Assembly: GCF_900091625.1 (NCBI RefSeq)
Contig: NZ_FMIC01000002.1
Span: forward strand, 3,162,001 to 3,226,000
DNA from: Micromonospora peucetia
GTDB taxonomy: Bacteria; Actinomycetota; Actinomycetes; Mycobacteriales; Micromonosporaceae
Direction of reading: 5' to 3'
Length of the DNA: 64,000 nucleotides
A model generated the notes under the pieces. It was not told the origin of the DNA. It searched no databases and saw nothing but the letters and a program-made list of their open reading frames with translations. The position numbers and the translations under genes are program-made. Numbering within the stretch: the stretch's first letter is position 1; each line of letters starts with the position of its first letter. This document shows, one piece after another, positions 48,976 to 56,583 of this stretch.

Positions 48976-49040
48976 GCGTTGATCATGAGGCTATCGCCTG
49001 CGGAAAGCGCTCTCCAGGCCGATAACCTCATGATCAACGC
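48976..49040. repeat. Intergenic palindrome, GATCATGAGG-arm type (element 6)
   Basis: 25-bp arms (48976-49000 and 49016-49040) with one or two mismatches and a central AGCGCT (49006-49011). It is closely related to element 1 at 4462. It lies 16 bp after the stop of the minus-strand YccF gene. Confidence 0.88.
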
Positions 49041-49055
49041 AGTGGTGGGTGGGTG

Positions 49056-49436
49056 TCAGGGCGCGTCGACGACCTCGCGTCCGAGCGGCCAGAAGGCGGC
49101 CGGTACGAGTTTGAAGTTGGCGATGCCGAACGGGATGCCGACGACCGTGACGCACAGGGCGATGCCGGCGGCGATGTGGGACAGGGCGAGCCACCAGCCG
49201 GCCAGCACCACCCACAGGAGATTGGCCAGGCCGGAGGGGGCGCCGGCACCGGGCCTCGGCACCAGGGTCCGGCCGAAGGGCCACAACGAGTACACGGCCA
49301 GGCGCAGCGAGGCGACGCCGAAGGGGATGGTGACGACCAGCAGGAAACAGATCAGCGCGGCGAGACCGTAGCCGGCGGCGAGAACGAGGCCACCGCCGAA
49401 GACGAGCCACAGGACGTTCAGTACGAAGCGAATCAC
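49056..49436 (-). CDS. YccF-domain inner-membrane protein
   Basis: A 126-residue protein with two YccF repeats. Each has the pattern hydrophobic helix-(T/V)(I/V)(P/G)IPFG followed by a short amphipathic tail: VTIPFGVASLRLAVYSLWPFGR and VVGIPFGIANFKLVPAAFWPLGR. Function is unknown. GTG 49436 is placed after CATCCT with 6-nt spacing, consistent with a leaderless start; homology begins at IRFVLNVLWLVFGG directly after it. Confidence 0.88.
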   Translation of the reverse strand: MIRFVLNVLWLVFGGGLVLAAGYGLAALICFLLVVTIPFGVASLRLAVYSLWPFGRTLVPRPGAGAPSGLANLLWVVLAGWWLALSHIAAGIALCVTVVGIPFGIANFKLVPAAFWPLGREVVDAP

Positions 49437-49527
49437 CCTTCCAGGATGCCCACGCCGTGCCACCCCGCGGCTGCCCCCGCCCTGCCCTGCCCCGGCCGTA
49501 CGCCGAGGTGGGCGTGACGGGTCGCAC

Positions 49528-49580
49528 GGTGGAACGTCACGGGTGCCTTCGGTCGCCGGTGGCACCCGTGACATTCCACC
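49528..49580. repeat. Intergenic palindrome, GGTGGAAC-arm type (element 7)
   Basis: 20-bp arms (49528-49547 and 49561-49580) with a single C/T difference and a 13-nt loop. It lies 17 bp beyond the stop of the minus-strand HxlR gene. The arm aligns with the one at 56301-56327. Confidence 0.85.
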
Positions 49581-49596
49581 GGAGGCCGTCGGTGCG

Positions 49597-50031
49597 TCAG
49601 TCGGCTGCGCCGCGCGCCCGGTCGTACGTGGCCCGGGCATCGGCGATCGCGCTGCGGTGCCGTTCCGCCCAGTCGGTGAGGGCGACCAGCGCCCCGTGGA
49701 GTTCCAGCGCGATCGGCGTCGCCGTGTACTCCACCCTCGGCGGGACGGTCGGGTGGACCGTCCGGTGCAGCAGCCCGTCGCGTTCCAGGTTGCGCAGGGT
49801 CAGGGTGAGCATCCGGCGGCTGATCCCCTCCACACGTCGCTCCAGTTCCGTGAAGCGCACCGGGCCCTGGGAGGCGGCCACCAGGATGCCGATGCTCCAC
49901 TTGCCGCCCACCCGGTCGAGCACCTCGCGTACCGTGCACGCCTTGGCCTGGCCGGGGGCGCAGGGCTCGCCGGCCGGCCCGCACGCCTGCGACGCCTGGC
50001 CGACGGTCACCTCGTTGTTCTCCTGGGACAT
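49597..50031 (-). CDS. HxlR-family winged-helix regulator
   Basis: A 144-residue HxlR protein with an N-terminal cysteine-bearing extension (QACGPAGEPCAPGQAKACTV). The core is VLDRVGGKWSIGILVAASQGPVRFTELERRVEGISRRMLTLTLRNLERDGLL, followed by the wing PPRVEYTATPIALELHG. The cluster of three Cys just before helix 1 suits thiol-based redox sensing. ATG 50031 is chosen because GAGGAGG precedes it. The adjacent divergent gene is broken (50124-50371), so its original target may be lost. Confidence 0.88.
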   Translation of the reverse strand: MSQENNEVTVGQASQACGPAGEPCAPGQAKACTVREVLDRVGGKWSIGILVAASQGPVRFTELERRVEGISRRMLTLTLRNLERDGLLHRTVHPTVPPRVEYTATPIALELHGALVALTDWAERHRSAIADARATYDRARGAAD

Positions 50032-50123
50032 GAAGGTGCCTCCTCTCGACACCGAAGGCGGCCCAGTCCATCGGCACCGGACTGGAGCTTAGAGCCGGGC
50101 CCCGGTCGGCCGAGATTCGGCGT

Positions 50124-50371
50124 GTGACCGACGACCTCGCCAGTCGGGCGACGGCGCTGCGTGGCCAGGACCGCCTGCGCGCCGTCCCGGACGTGGTGTG
50201 CGCGGCGGCGTGCTGCACCGGCCCGGTGACCCGCTGGTCCTGCCCAACGCCTGGGACGCCGGCTCCGCCTGCCAGGTCGCCGCCGCGCGGGGGCACCCGC
50301 GACGGCTGCTCGACGCCGTACGGGCCGGCGGCGATCCGTTCTTCGCGGATCGCCCCGCCGCGTCCGGTTGA
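50124..50371 (+). pseudogene. Remnant of an isocitrate lyase/PEP mutase-family gene
   Basis: GTG 50124 opens TDDLASRATALRGQ, resembling the start of PEP-mutase-family proteins, then the match shifts frame. From 50210 another frame reads VLHRPGDPLVLPNAWDAGSACQVAAARG, the conserved N-terminal strand LVLPNAWDAxSA. It then drifts into nonsense and ends at TGA 50369-50371. Only about the first tenth to fifth of the gene remains. It was probably the target of the divergent HxlR regulator. Confidence 0.6.
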
Positions 50372-50402
50372 CCGCCGGCCCCCGGGCCGCGAAGGTGGTC
50401 GG

Positions 50403-51362
50403 ATGAGTGGCGCTGACGAGACCCGTGACGGGGTGTCGCTGACCAACCTCGACCAGCCGCTGTTCGACGGGGCCGGCGCGACCAAACGGGACCTGGTCGA
50501 CTACCTCGACGCGGTACGCGAGCGGATCCTGCCGCCGTTGCGCGGCCGGCCGCTGTCGGTGATCAGGGTACGGCCGGGGCAGCCGCCGTTCATGCAGAAG
50601 AACCTGCCGAAGTACACCCCGGACTGGGTGCCCCGCACGCCGGTCTGGGCCGAGGCGTCGCACCGCGAGATCTCGTACGCGCTCTGCGACGACCGGCGCA
50701 CCCTGCTCTGGTTCGCCAACCAGCGCGCGGTGGAATACCACCCCACCCTGGCCACGGTCGACGACCTGCACCGCCCCACCCACATGGTGCTCGACCTCGA
50801 CCCGCCGGAGGGCGACTCCTTCGGGCTGGCGGTTGCCGCCGCACGGCTGGTCCGGCAGGCGCTCGCCGACGCGGGGCTCGCCGGTGCGGTCAAGACCAGC
50901 GGGGCCAAGGGCGTGCACGTCTTCGTGCCGGTGGCGGAAGGCGCCACGGTGGAGGACATGGCCGCCGCGACCCGGGCCGTGGCGGCCCGCGCCGAACGAC
51001 TGGACCCGGCGCTGGCCCCCACCGCCTTCATCCGCGAGGACCGGGGCGGCAAGGTGTTCGTCGACTCGACCCGGGCCGGCGGGGCGACCGTGGTGGCCGC
51101 CTACAGCCCCCGGCTGCGACCGGGCGTGCCGGTCTCCTTCCCGGTGGACTGGGCCGACCTGGGCGACGTCACCCCGGCGGACTTCACGATCCGTACCGTC
51201 CCGGCGCTCGTCGCCGACAGCGACCCGTGGGCCGAGCGGCTGCCCGCGCCGCAGCAACTCCCGGCGGACCTCGTCGCCCAGGGGCACACCATCCCGGTCG
51301 CCCGGGTGCAGGCCATGCACGAGGGCAAGCGCCGGGCCCGCGCCCGCCGCGCCGCCGGCTGA
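50403..51362 (+). CDS. LigD-type polymerase domain (archaeo-eukaryotic primase fold)
   Basis: A 319-residue stand-alone LigD polymerase domain. It has the conserved LTNLDQPLF start, FMQKNLPKYTPDWV, the catalytic metal pair in MVLDLDPPEG (about residue 125) and KTSGAKGVHVFVPV. It adds (ribo)nucleotides at DNA ends during non-homologous end joining, normally with Ku and ligase. No Ku or ligase domain lies next to it, so it depends on partners elsewhere or serves another repair path. AAGGTGG precedes the ATG. Confidence 0.92.
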   Translation: MSGADETRDGVSLTNLDQPLFDGAGATKRDLVDYLDAVRERILPPLRGRPLSVIRVRPGQPPFMQKNLPKYTPDWVPRTPVWAEASHREISYALCDDRRTLLWFANQRAVEYHPTLATVDDLHRPTHMVLDLDPPEGDSFGLAVAAARLVRQALADAGLAGAVKTSGAKGVHVFVPVAEGATVEDMAAATRAVAARAERLDPALAPTAFIREDRGGKVFVDSTRAGGATVVAAYSPRLRPGVPVSFPVDWADLGDVTPADFTIRTVPALVADSDPWAERLPAPQQLPADLVAQGHTIPVARVQAMHEGKRRARARRAAG

Positions 51363-51570
51363 CGTACGCGCGCCGCCGACCGCCCGGTCGGGACCGCGTG
51401 CCAGCCTGCGTGGGTACGGTGGCCAGATCATGCAAGGAATCGATCATTAAGTTCGTCATATTGACGATCCACTGCGGGATTTCCGGAGATGTGCAGGAGA
51501 ACCGTTGGTTCGGCGGTTGGGGCCGTGCCAAACTCCCCGGCATTCTGACGGTCTCCGGAAGGAACAGAAG

Positions 51571-53796
51571 ATGCCATCGCTGCCCGCCCCCGAACCTGCT
51601 CGCCTTCCGCTGGACCGCCGCAGGCTGCTCGGCCTGGGCGTCGGTGCCGTCGCTGCGGCGGCCACCGGCGCGGTGACCGGCGGTGCGCCCGCGGTGGCCG
51701 GCCCGCCCGGACACGGTGGACCGTGGTCTGCGGGGTTCGCACTGCTGGGTGACACGCAGATCGACGTGGACCTTCCTGAGCGGACCGAGGGCGTGCGCTG
51801 GGCGTACGAGCAGATCGCCGCTCGGAACCCGTCGATCGTCTGCCACGTCGGGGACATCGTCGAACACGGCTCCGTGGCCGAGTACGACACCTACTTCGGC
51901 ACCATCCCGGTGGCGTTGCGTCCCAAGATCCGGCACGTGCCGGGCAACCACGACTGGCGATGGGACAGCACCGCCGGCGAGCGGTACGGCAAGCTGTTCG
52001 GGCCGAGCCGGTACTCGTTCGACTTCGACGGCCTGCACTTCGTCGCGCTGGACCCCAGCCACCTGCTTCAGGAACCGGGCGGGTTCGGCGAGTCCGGCAT
52101 CCGGTGGCTGACCCGGGACCTGGACCGGGTCGCGCCCGGGGTCCCGATCATCCTGCTGTGCCACTTCCCGTTCGGCGGCGACAACTACTACGTCTCCGAC
52201 CAGGAGCGGCTGCTGGAGCTGCTCGACCGCTACAACGTGCGGGCGGTGTTCGCCGGGCACGTGCACGCCGAGCAGGTGCAGCGGTTCAACGGGGTGACCC
52301 AGCTGGCGGTCGACGACACCCGCGGCTCAGCGATCTACTACTGGGTGCAGCGCACGGCCGGCCCTGACGGCCAGGTGCTGAAGGTGACCGCCGTACAGCG
52401 GGGCGCCGACGGCAGCGCCGAGTCCCGGTCGGTGCTGGACATTCCGGTCAGCGGGCCACGGACCGCCATCGCGCAGCGGCCCCAGGCGGTCTCACTCGAC
52501 CCGGCCGGCGCCGCGCTGGCCGTGTCGGTGCGGCTCGCCCCGCACGTCCGCGCCGCCAACGTGAAGGCCCAGCTCTACCCGCAGCACACGTACGGGCTCA
52601 AGGACGCCGGCCAGTGGCGGAACCTGGCCTCCGACGGTGCCGGCCGCCGCTTCTCCGGCGGCCTGGACCTCACGTCGCTGCCGCCGGGCGAGCACCGGAT
52701 GACCGTACGGGTCACCGACGCCGACGGTGCCTGGTACGAACAGACCCGCACCTTCGACCTTCCCGACACCGCCCGCCGGCTGCGCTGGAGTGAACAGCTC
52801 GGCGCGCCTGTGCAGGCCGGCCTGGCCGTCCGGGACGATCTGCTGGTCGCCGCCACCACCGACGGGACCGTGATCGGCGCCCGGCCCACCCGACGTGGGC
52901 TGTCCCGGCGCTGGCGGGAGCGGATCGGCCCGGTGCACGGCCGGCCGGCGTTCGCCCCCGACGGGAGGACCGTCTACGTCCCCTCCGACGACCACCGCCT
53001 CTACGCCCTCGACCCGGCCACCGGCCGGCGCCGGTTCACCCACGATGCCGGCGCACCGGTGCTCGGCAGCCCGCTGGTGACGACGGTCGACGGTCGTAGC
53101 GTGGTGGTGCTCTCCGCCGGGGCGACCCGGCAGGTCATCGACGCACGGACCGGCGGCACGGTCTGGAACGTGGCCGGAAAGGGCATGTTCGCCGGGCGCG
53201 CGGCCAGCGACGGCACCCGCGTCTACGCCGGCGCCGGGGACGGAAACGTCTACGCCCACGACGCCCGCACCGGTGCCGTGCTGTGGTCGTTCTCCACCAC
53301 CACCCGTGCCACCGTCTACAGCCGCCTCATCTACGGCCCGTGGGCGGACAACCTGGAGGTGCTGCCCAACGGCCTGGTCCTGGTGTCCACCGTGACCAGC
53401 GCGTTCGCGCTGGACCCCGCGACCGGGGAGCTCCGCTGGTCGGTGGCCGGCTCCTACATCTACGCCCCGAAGCTCCTGCTCGACAACGGCGACGTGGTGA
53501 TGTTCGACGACGGCGGTCGCACCGCCTCCCGGGTGGACCCGGCCACCGGCCAGGCCCGGTGGACCACCGGCCTCGGCGCCCGTCCGGTCAGCACCGGCGC
53601 GGCCATCCACGACGGCGTGGCGTGGATTCCCACCACCACCGGCCTGGTGGTCGCAGTCGACCTCACCACCGGATCGGTCCGGACCCGGTTGCAGCTGACC
53701 ACCAGCGCGTACTGCTACAGCCCGCCGGTGGTCATCGGTGACATGCTCATGGTCGGCGACCAGGACGGCTTCCTGCACGGCATCGCCGTCAACTGA
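51571..53796 (+). CDS. Tat-exported metallophosphoesterase fused to a PQQ-type beta-propeller
   Basis: A 741-residue exported protein. A twin-arginine signal (DRRRLLGLGVGAVAAAATGA) spans about residues 15-45. The calcineurin-like phosphoesterase domain (about 50-280) has all metal motifs: GDTQ, GDIVEHG, GNHDW, CHFPFG and GHVHAE. A beta-sandwich follows (about 300-400), then a PQQ/WD-like propeller (about 410-740) with DGTVIGARPT and DPATGRRRFTHD-type blades. It may remove phosphate from extracellular substrates. ATG 51571 follows GGAAGGA. The upstream 208 bp include an AT-rich patch (51439-51465) with TTGACG that may be its -35. Confidence 0.9.
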   Translation: MPSLPAPEPARLPLDRRRLLGLGVGAVAAAATGAVTGGAPAVAGPPGHGGPWSAGFALLGDTQIDVDLPERTEGVRWAYEQIAARNPSIVCHVGDIVEHGSVAEYDTYFGTIPVALRPKIRHVPGNHDWRWDSTAGERYGKLFGPSRYSFDFDGLHFVALDPSHLLQEPGGFGESGIRWLTRDLDRVAPGVPIILLCHFPFGGDNYYVSDQERLLELLDRYNVRAVFAGHVHAEQVQRFNGVTQLAVDDTRGSAIYYWVQRTAGPDGQVLKVTAVQRGADGSAESRSVLDIPVSGPRTAIAQRPQAVSLDPAGAALAVSVRLAPHVRAANVKAQLYPQHTYGLKDAGQWRNLASDGAGRRFSGGLDLTSLPPGEHRMTVRVTDADGAWYEQTRTFDLPDTARRLRWSEQLGAPVQAGLAVRDDLLVAATTDGTVIGARPTRRGLSRRWRERIGPVHGRPAFAPDGRTVYVPSDDHRLYALDPATGRRRFTHDAGAPVLGSPLVTTVDGRSVVVLSAGATRQVIDARTGGTVWNVAGKGMFAGRAASDGTRVYAGAGDGNVYAHDARTGAVLWSFSTTTRATVYSRLIYGPWADNLEVLPNGLVLVSTVTSAFALDPATGELRWSVAGSYIYAPKLLLDNGDVVMFDDGGRTASRVDPATGQARWTTGLGARPVSTGAAIHDGVAWIPTTTGLVVAVDLTTGSVRTRLQLTTSAYCYSPPVVIGDMLMVGDQDGFLHGIAVN

Positions 53797-53858
53797 CGCC
53801 CCGGTGGTCGCGGCACCGCCGCTGCCTGGTGCCCGCGTGGACGGCGGAGGCGGGTGCC

Positions 53859-54311
53859 TCAGCAGTCACACGAGGTCCCGACGGCAGTGAGATCGTCCAC
53901 CGGGCGGCGGCGGATGCCGCTGGCGGTTCGCACGGGGAAACCCTCGCGGACCCAGTACTCGTAGCCGCCGAGCATCTCCTTGACCGGATATCCGAGCGTG
54001 GCGAAGGCGAGGGCGGCCCGGGTGGCGCCGTTGCAGCCGGGCCCCCAGCAGTACGTGACCACGGCGGTTCCGGCGGGGACCAGCAGTGCGGCCCGCGTCG
54101 GGATCTCGGCGGTCGGTAGGTGTACCGCGCCGGGCAGGTGCCCGCCCCGCCACGCGGCGGCGCCCCGGCTGTCCACCACCACGAGCCCGTCCACGCCGGC
54201 CTCCAGGTCGGCGTGGACGTCGCTCGCGTCGGTCTCGAAGCGCAGTCGGGTGGCGAAGTGGGCAACGGCCTGCTCGGCGGGCGCGGGAGGGACGGCGAAC
54301 GCGTTCGACAT
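53859..54311 (-). CDS. Rhodanese-like sulfurtransferase domain protein
   Basis: A 150-residue single-domain rhodanese. It has VDSRGAAAWRGGHLPGAVHLP with the CDC25-like Asp-Arg start and the active-site Cys loop TYCWGPGCNGATRAAL, where the first Cys should carry the persulfide. It ends CDC. Such proteins move sulfur or sense persulfide. It is divergent from a GlxA-type regulator 71 bp away, a recurrent pairing in which the regulator may control the sulfurtransferase. ATG 54311 follows GAGGA. Confidence 0.86.
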   Translation of the reverse strand: MSNAFAVPPAPAEQAVAHFATRLRFETDASDVHADLEAGVDGLVVVDSRGAAAWRGGHLPGAVHLPTAEIPTRAALLVPAGTAVVTYCWGPGCNGATRAALAFATLGYPVKEMLGGYEYWVREGFPVRTASGIRRRPVDDLTAVGTSCDC

Positions 54312-54382
54312 GGAAGTGATCCTCGATCGGCGGACCGGCGCTGGACAGTGGCCCCCACGCCGCTGTCCGCTAACATCCCGCC

Positions 54383-55390
54383 ATGCCTCCGCTCCGCCGT
54401 CCCGGCCCCGCCGTGTCGGTGCTCGCCTACGAGGGGATGTCGGCATTCGAGCTCGGCATCGTCACCGAGGTCTTCGGCCTGCCGCGCCCCGAGTTCGACA
54501 TCCCGTGGTACGAGCTGACAATCTGCGCCGAAGAGCCGGGTGCGGTGCGGGTCCTCGGCGGGGCGAGCCTGCACACGCCACACGGCCTGGAGGTGTTCGC
54601 GGCGGCCGGCACGGTCATCGTGCCCGGTGTCCCCGACGTGTCGGCCGACCCGTCACCCGGGCTGGTCGCCGCGCTACGTCACGCGTGCCACCGGGGCGCC
54701 CGGATCATGTCCATCTGCTCGGGTGCCTTTGCCCTGGCCGGGGCGGGGCTGCTCACGGGCCGGCGCGCCACCACCCACTGGCGCTACGCCGAGCGGTTCC
54801 GTCGCCGCCACCCGGGTGTCGCGTTGGACCCCGACGTGCTGTACGTCGACGACGGCGTGGTGCTCACCAGCGCCGGCAGCGCGGCCGGGCTCGACCTGCG
54901 CCTGCACGTCGTCCGGCGCGACCACGGGGCGGGCATCGCCAACGCGGTCGCCCGGCGCCTGGTGACACCACCGCACCGCGACGGTGGGCAGGCCCAGTTC
55001 ATCGAGGCCCCGGTGACTGCCGACCCGGCCGACGACCGCATCGCCGGGAGCATGGCGTGGGCGGTGGCGCACCTGCCCGACACCATCACCGTCGACACCC
55101 TCGCCGGCAGGGCGCACATGTCGGCCCGCACCTACCTGCGGCACTTCGCCCGGGCCACCGGCACCACCCCGATCAGATGGCTGATCAACCAGCGGATCCA
55201 GGCCAGCCTCGCCCTGCTCGAAACCACCACGACCCCGATCGAGAAGATCGCCGAGGCGGTGGGCTTCGACAGCGCGGTCACCTACCGCCACCACTTCGCG
55301 CACACCATGCGGACCTCGCCGTCGGCGTACCGGCGGGCGTTCCGCACCGGCGAGGCGGCGGGCCGGCGACCGTCATCGCGTACCGGCTGA
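54383..55390 (+). CDS. GlxA-family regulator (DJ-1/PfpI domain plus AraC HTH)
   Basis: A 335-residue protein. The DJ-1/PfpI-like sensor domain (about residues 10-185) has the nucleophile-elbow-like Cys in IMSICSGAFALA. Two AraC HTH motifs follow (about 225-320: TVDTLAGRAHMSARTYLRHFARATGTTPIRWL and TPIEKIAEAVGFDSAVTYRHHFAHTMRTSPSAYRRAF). It probably regulates the divergent rhodanese gene and itself. TAACAT at 54371-54376 lies 6 nt before the ATG and no Shine-Dalgarno is present, so the mRNA is probably leaderless. Confidence 0.9.
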   Translation: MPPLRRPGPAVSVLAYEGMSAFELGIVTEVFGLPRPEFDIPWYELTICAEEPGAVRVLGGASLHTPHGLEVFAAAGTVIVPGVPDVSADPSPGLVAALRHACHRGARIMSICSGAFALAGAGLLTGRRATTHWRYAERFRRRHPGVALDPDVLYVDDGVVLTSAGSAAGLDLRLHVVRRDHGAGIANAVARRLVTPPHRDGGQAQFIEAPVTADPADDRIAGSMAWAVAHLPDTITVDTLAGRAHMSARTYLRHFARATGTTPIRWLINQRIQASLALLETTTTPIEKIAEAVGFDSAVTYRHHFAHTMRTSPSAYRRAFRTGEAAGRRPSSRTG

Positions 55391-55589
55391 GGTCCACCGC
55401 CCCTACGGGCGCGAGGCACAGCGGCTGGTGGTAGCTGCGCAACCAGTTGACCCAGAAGGGCAGAAAGGCCACGCCGACCGACCCCGAGCCGAACCGACCC
55501 CGAGCCGACGAGCAGGAGCCGCCGGGCGCTGAACGGTGGCGGCGCGGCGCGTTGCCGCGCCTGGTCCGCGGATTCGGGCGTACCGGTCA

Positions 55590-55837
55590 CGGCGGCGTCC
55601 CCTGTGCGGCTGCCCTGTCGCAGGCCTGGGCCCGCAGCGCCCGCCGGAGGCCGGCCCGCCGGGTGCTGAGCAGCCCACGCAGCTCGGCGGGGCGGGTCCG
55701 CCTCGGCGGCGGCCGTCGCCCAGGTCGCCATCGCCGCCGGCCCCGGCGAGGTAGCGGTCCGTGCGGGCCACCGCGTCGTCGCGCACCTGGGTGCTCGGGT
55801 AGAGCGAGACCACCCGCATCTGCGCCGGTTCCGGCAC
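55590..55837 (-). pseudogene. Possible remnant of an M1 aminopeptidase (PepN) C-terminus
   Basis: On the minus strand MRVVSLYPSTQVRDDAVARTDRYLAG reads in one frame from 55837. It then continues in another frame as PAELRGLLSTRRAGLRRALRAQACDRAAA. Together these look like the last helical repeats of the PepN ERAP-like domain, split by a frameshift and lacking the rest of the gene. The similarity is from memory and short, so this is tentative. The rest of 55391-56079 shows no credible coding sequence. Confidence 0.35.
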
Positions 55838-56079
55838 GCGGGCGTGCCACAGACACTCAACGACGCTTCAGCGGGAGCGCCGCGAGGCGACCGGGACTGA
55901 CGCTGCTCGAAGAGGGTCTGCTGGCCCACACCCCCGACGGGGCGCCGTGACAGCTGCCGGCCGAGTATGTGCCGGGACTGGCCGATCGTGGCCGCGGAAA
56001 CGTCGGTGACGGCCGGACAAACGAACGAAGCCCCTGACCGTGATCATGCAGGTCAAGAGCTTCGTTTGGCTGGTTGTAC

Positions 56080-56154
56080 TGGTGCCCCCGGCAGGATTCG
56101 AACCTGCGCCCCCGCCTCCGGAGGGCGGTGCTCTATCCCCTGAGCTACGGGGGC
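56080..56154 (-). tRNA. tRNA-Arg, anticodon CCG
   Basis: On the minus strand the sequence folds as a full cloverleaf. The acceptor stem is GCCCCCG/CGGGGGC, the D-arm contains GCTC/GAGC, the anticodon stem CCGCC/GGCGG encloses loop CTCCGGA (anticodon CCG), and the T-arm carries GTTCGAATC. The terminal CCA is encoded (56080-56082). It reads CGG arginine codons, which are common in this genome. Confidence 0.95.
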
Positions 56155-56300
56155 TCAGCGACTGGAGAAGACTAGCAAACGCCTTCCCGGAATGCCGAAT
56201 CGGTATCCTGCGCCTGCCCTCGTGTCGCCCGCACCCCCGTGCCGCCCGCGCCTGACGCCACTCGGGCGGAATAGCGGGAGCGGCTACGCACGTAGTGGGC

Positions 56301-56359
56301 ACGGGTGGAACACCATGGTTGTCTCCCGACGTGGGAGACAACCATGGTGTTCCACCCGT
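56301..56359. repeat. Perfect 27-bp inverted repeat, GGTGGAAC-arm type (element 8)
   Basis: 56301-56327 and 56333-56359 are exact reverse complements around a 5-nt loop. The arm aligns with 49528-49547 at about 15 of 20 positions, most differences being transitions. It is about 220 bp from the nearest protein gene stop. Confidence 0.92.
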
Positions 56360-56420
56360 CAACTCCCGCCGGAGGTGGCTGGGAGTCCGGTCGGCTCCGG
56401 CTGCCACGCTCGGCTCCGTG

Positions 56421-56472
56421 CCTGGCATCCGGGCCTGGCATCCGTGCCCGGCATCCGTGTCCGGCATCCGGC
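56421..56472. repeat. Four 13-bp tandem repeats
   Basis: Units CCTGGCATCCGGG, CCTGGCATCCGTG, CCCGGCATCCGTG and TCCGGCATCCGGC run head to tail. The core GGCATCCG is invariant. Confidence 0.8.
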
Positions 56473-56583
56473 GCCGGAGGGTGCAGGGTGCAGGGCGGTC
56501 AGCCGGCGGCAGCGGGGCGGTCGGGTGCGCGGCCGGCCGACCGTCGTGCCACCGCTCACCGTCAGGCGGTGACGGCGGGGCGG

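Larger units (their letters stand above)
56155..56583. other. 429-bp intergenic region with two repeat elements
   Basis: Between tRNA-Arg and the transposase-derived gene there is a perfect long hairpin (56301-56359) and a 13-bp tandem array (56421-56472). No ORF here has a family match that I recognise. Several open frames exist, but they are artefacts of the GC-rich repeats. Confidence 0.6.

Noticed and set aside
42000..49500. Biosynthetic gene cluster for a macrolide around erm
   Set aside because: No polyketide synthase, sugar or tailoring genes are present. Resistance-type genes alone do not define a cluster.
51439..51470. CGTCA-TAT-TGACG dyad as another member of the intergenic palindrome family
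   Set aside because: Arms are only 5 bp and share nothing with the GATCWTG or GGTGGAAC arms. It looks like part of the promoter region of the phosphoesterase gene.
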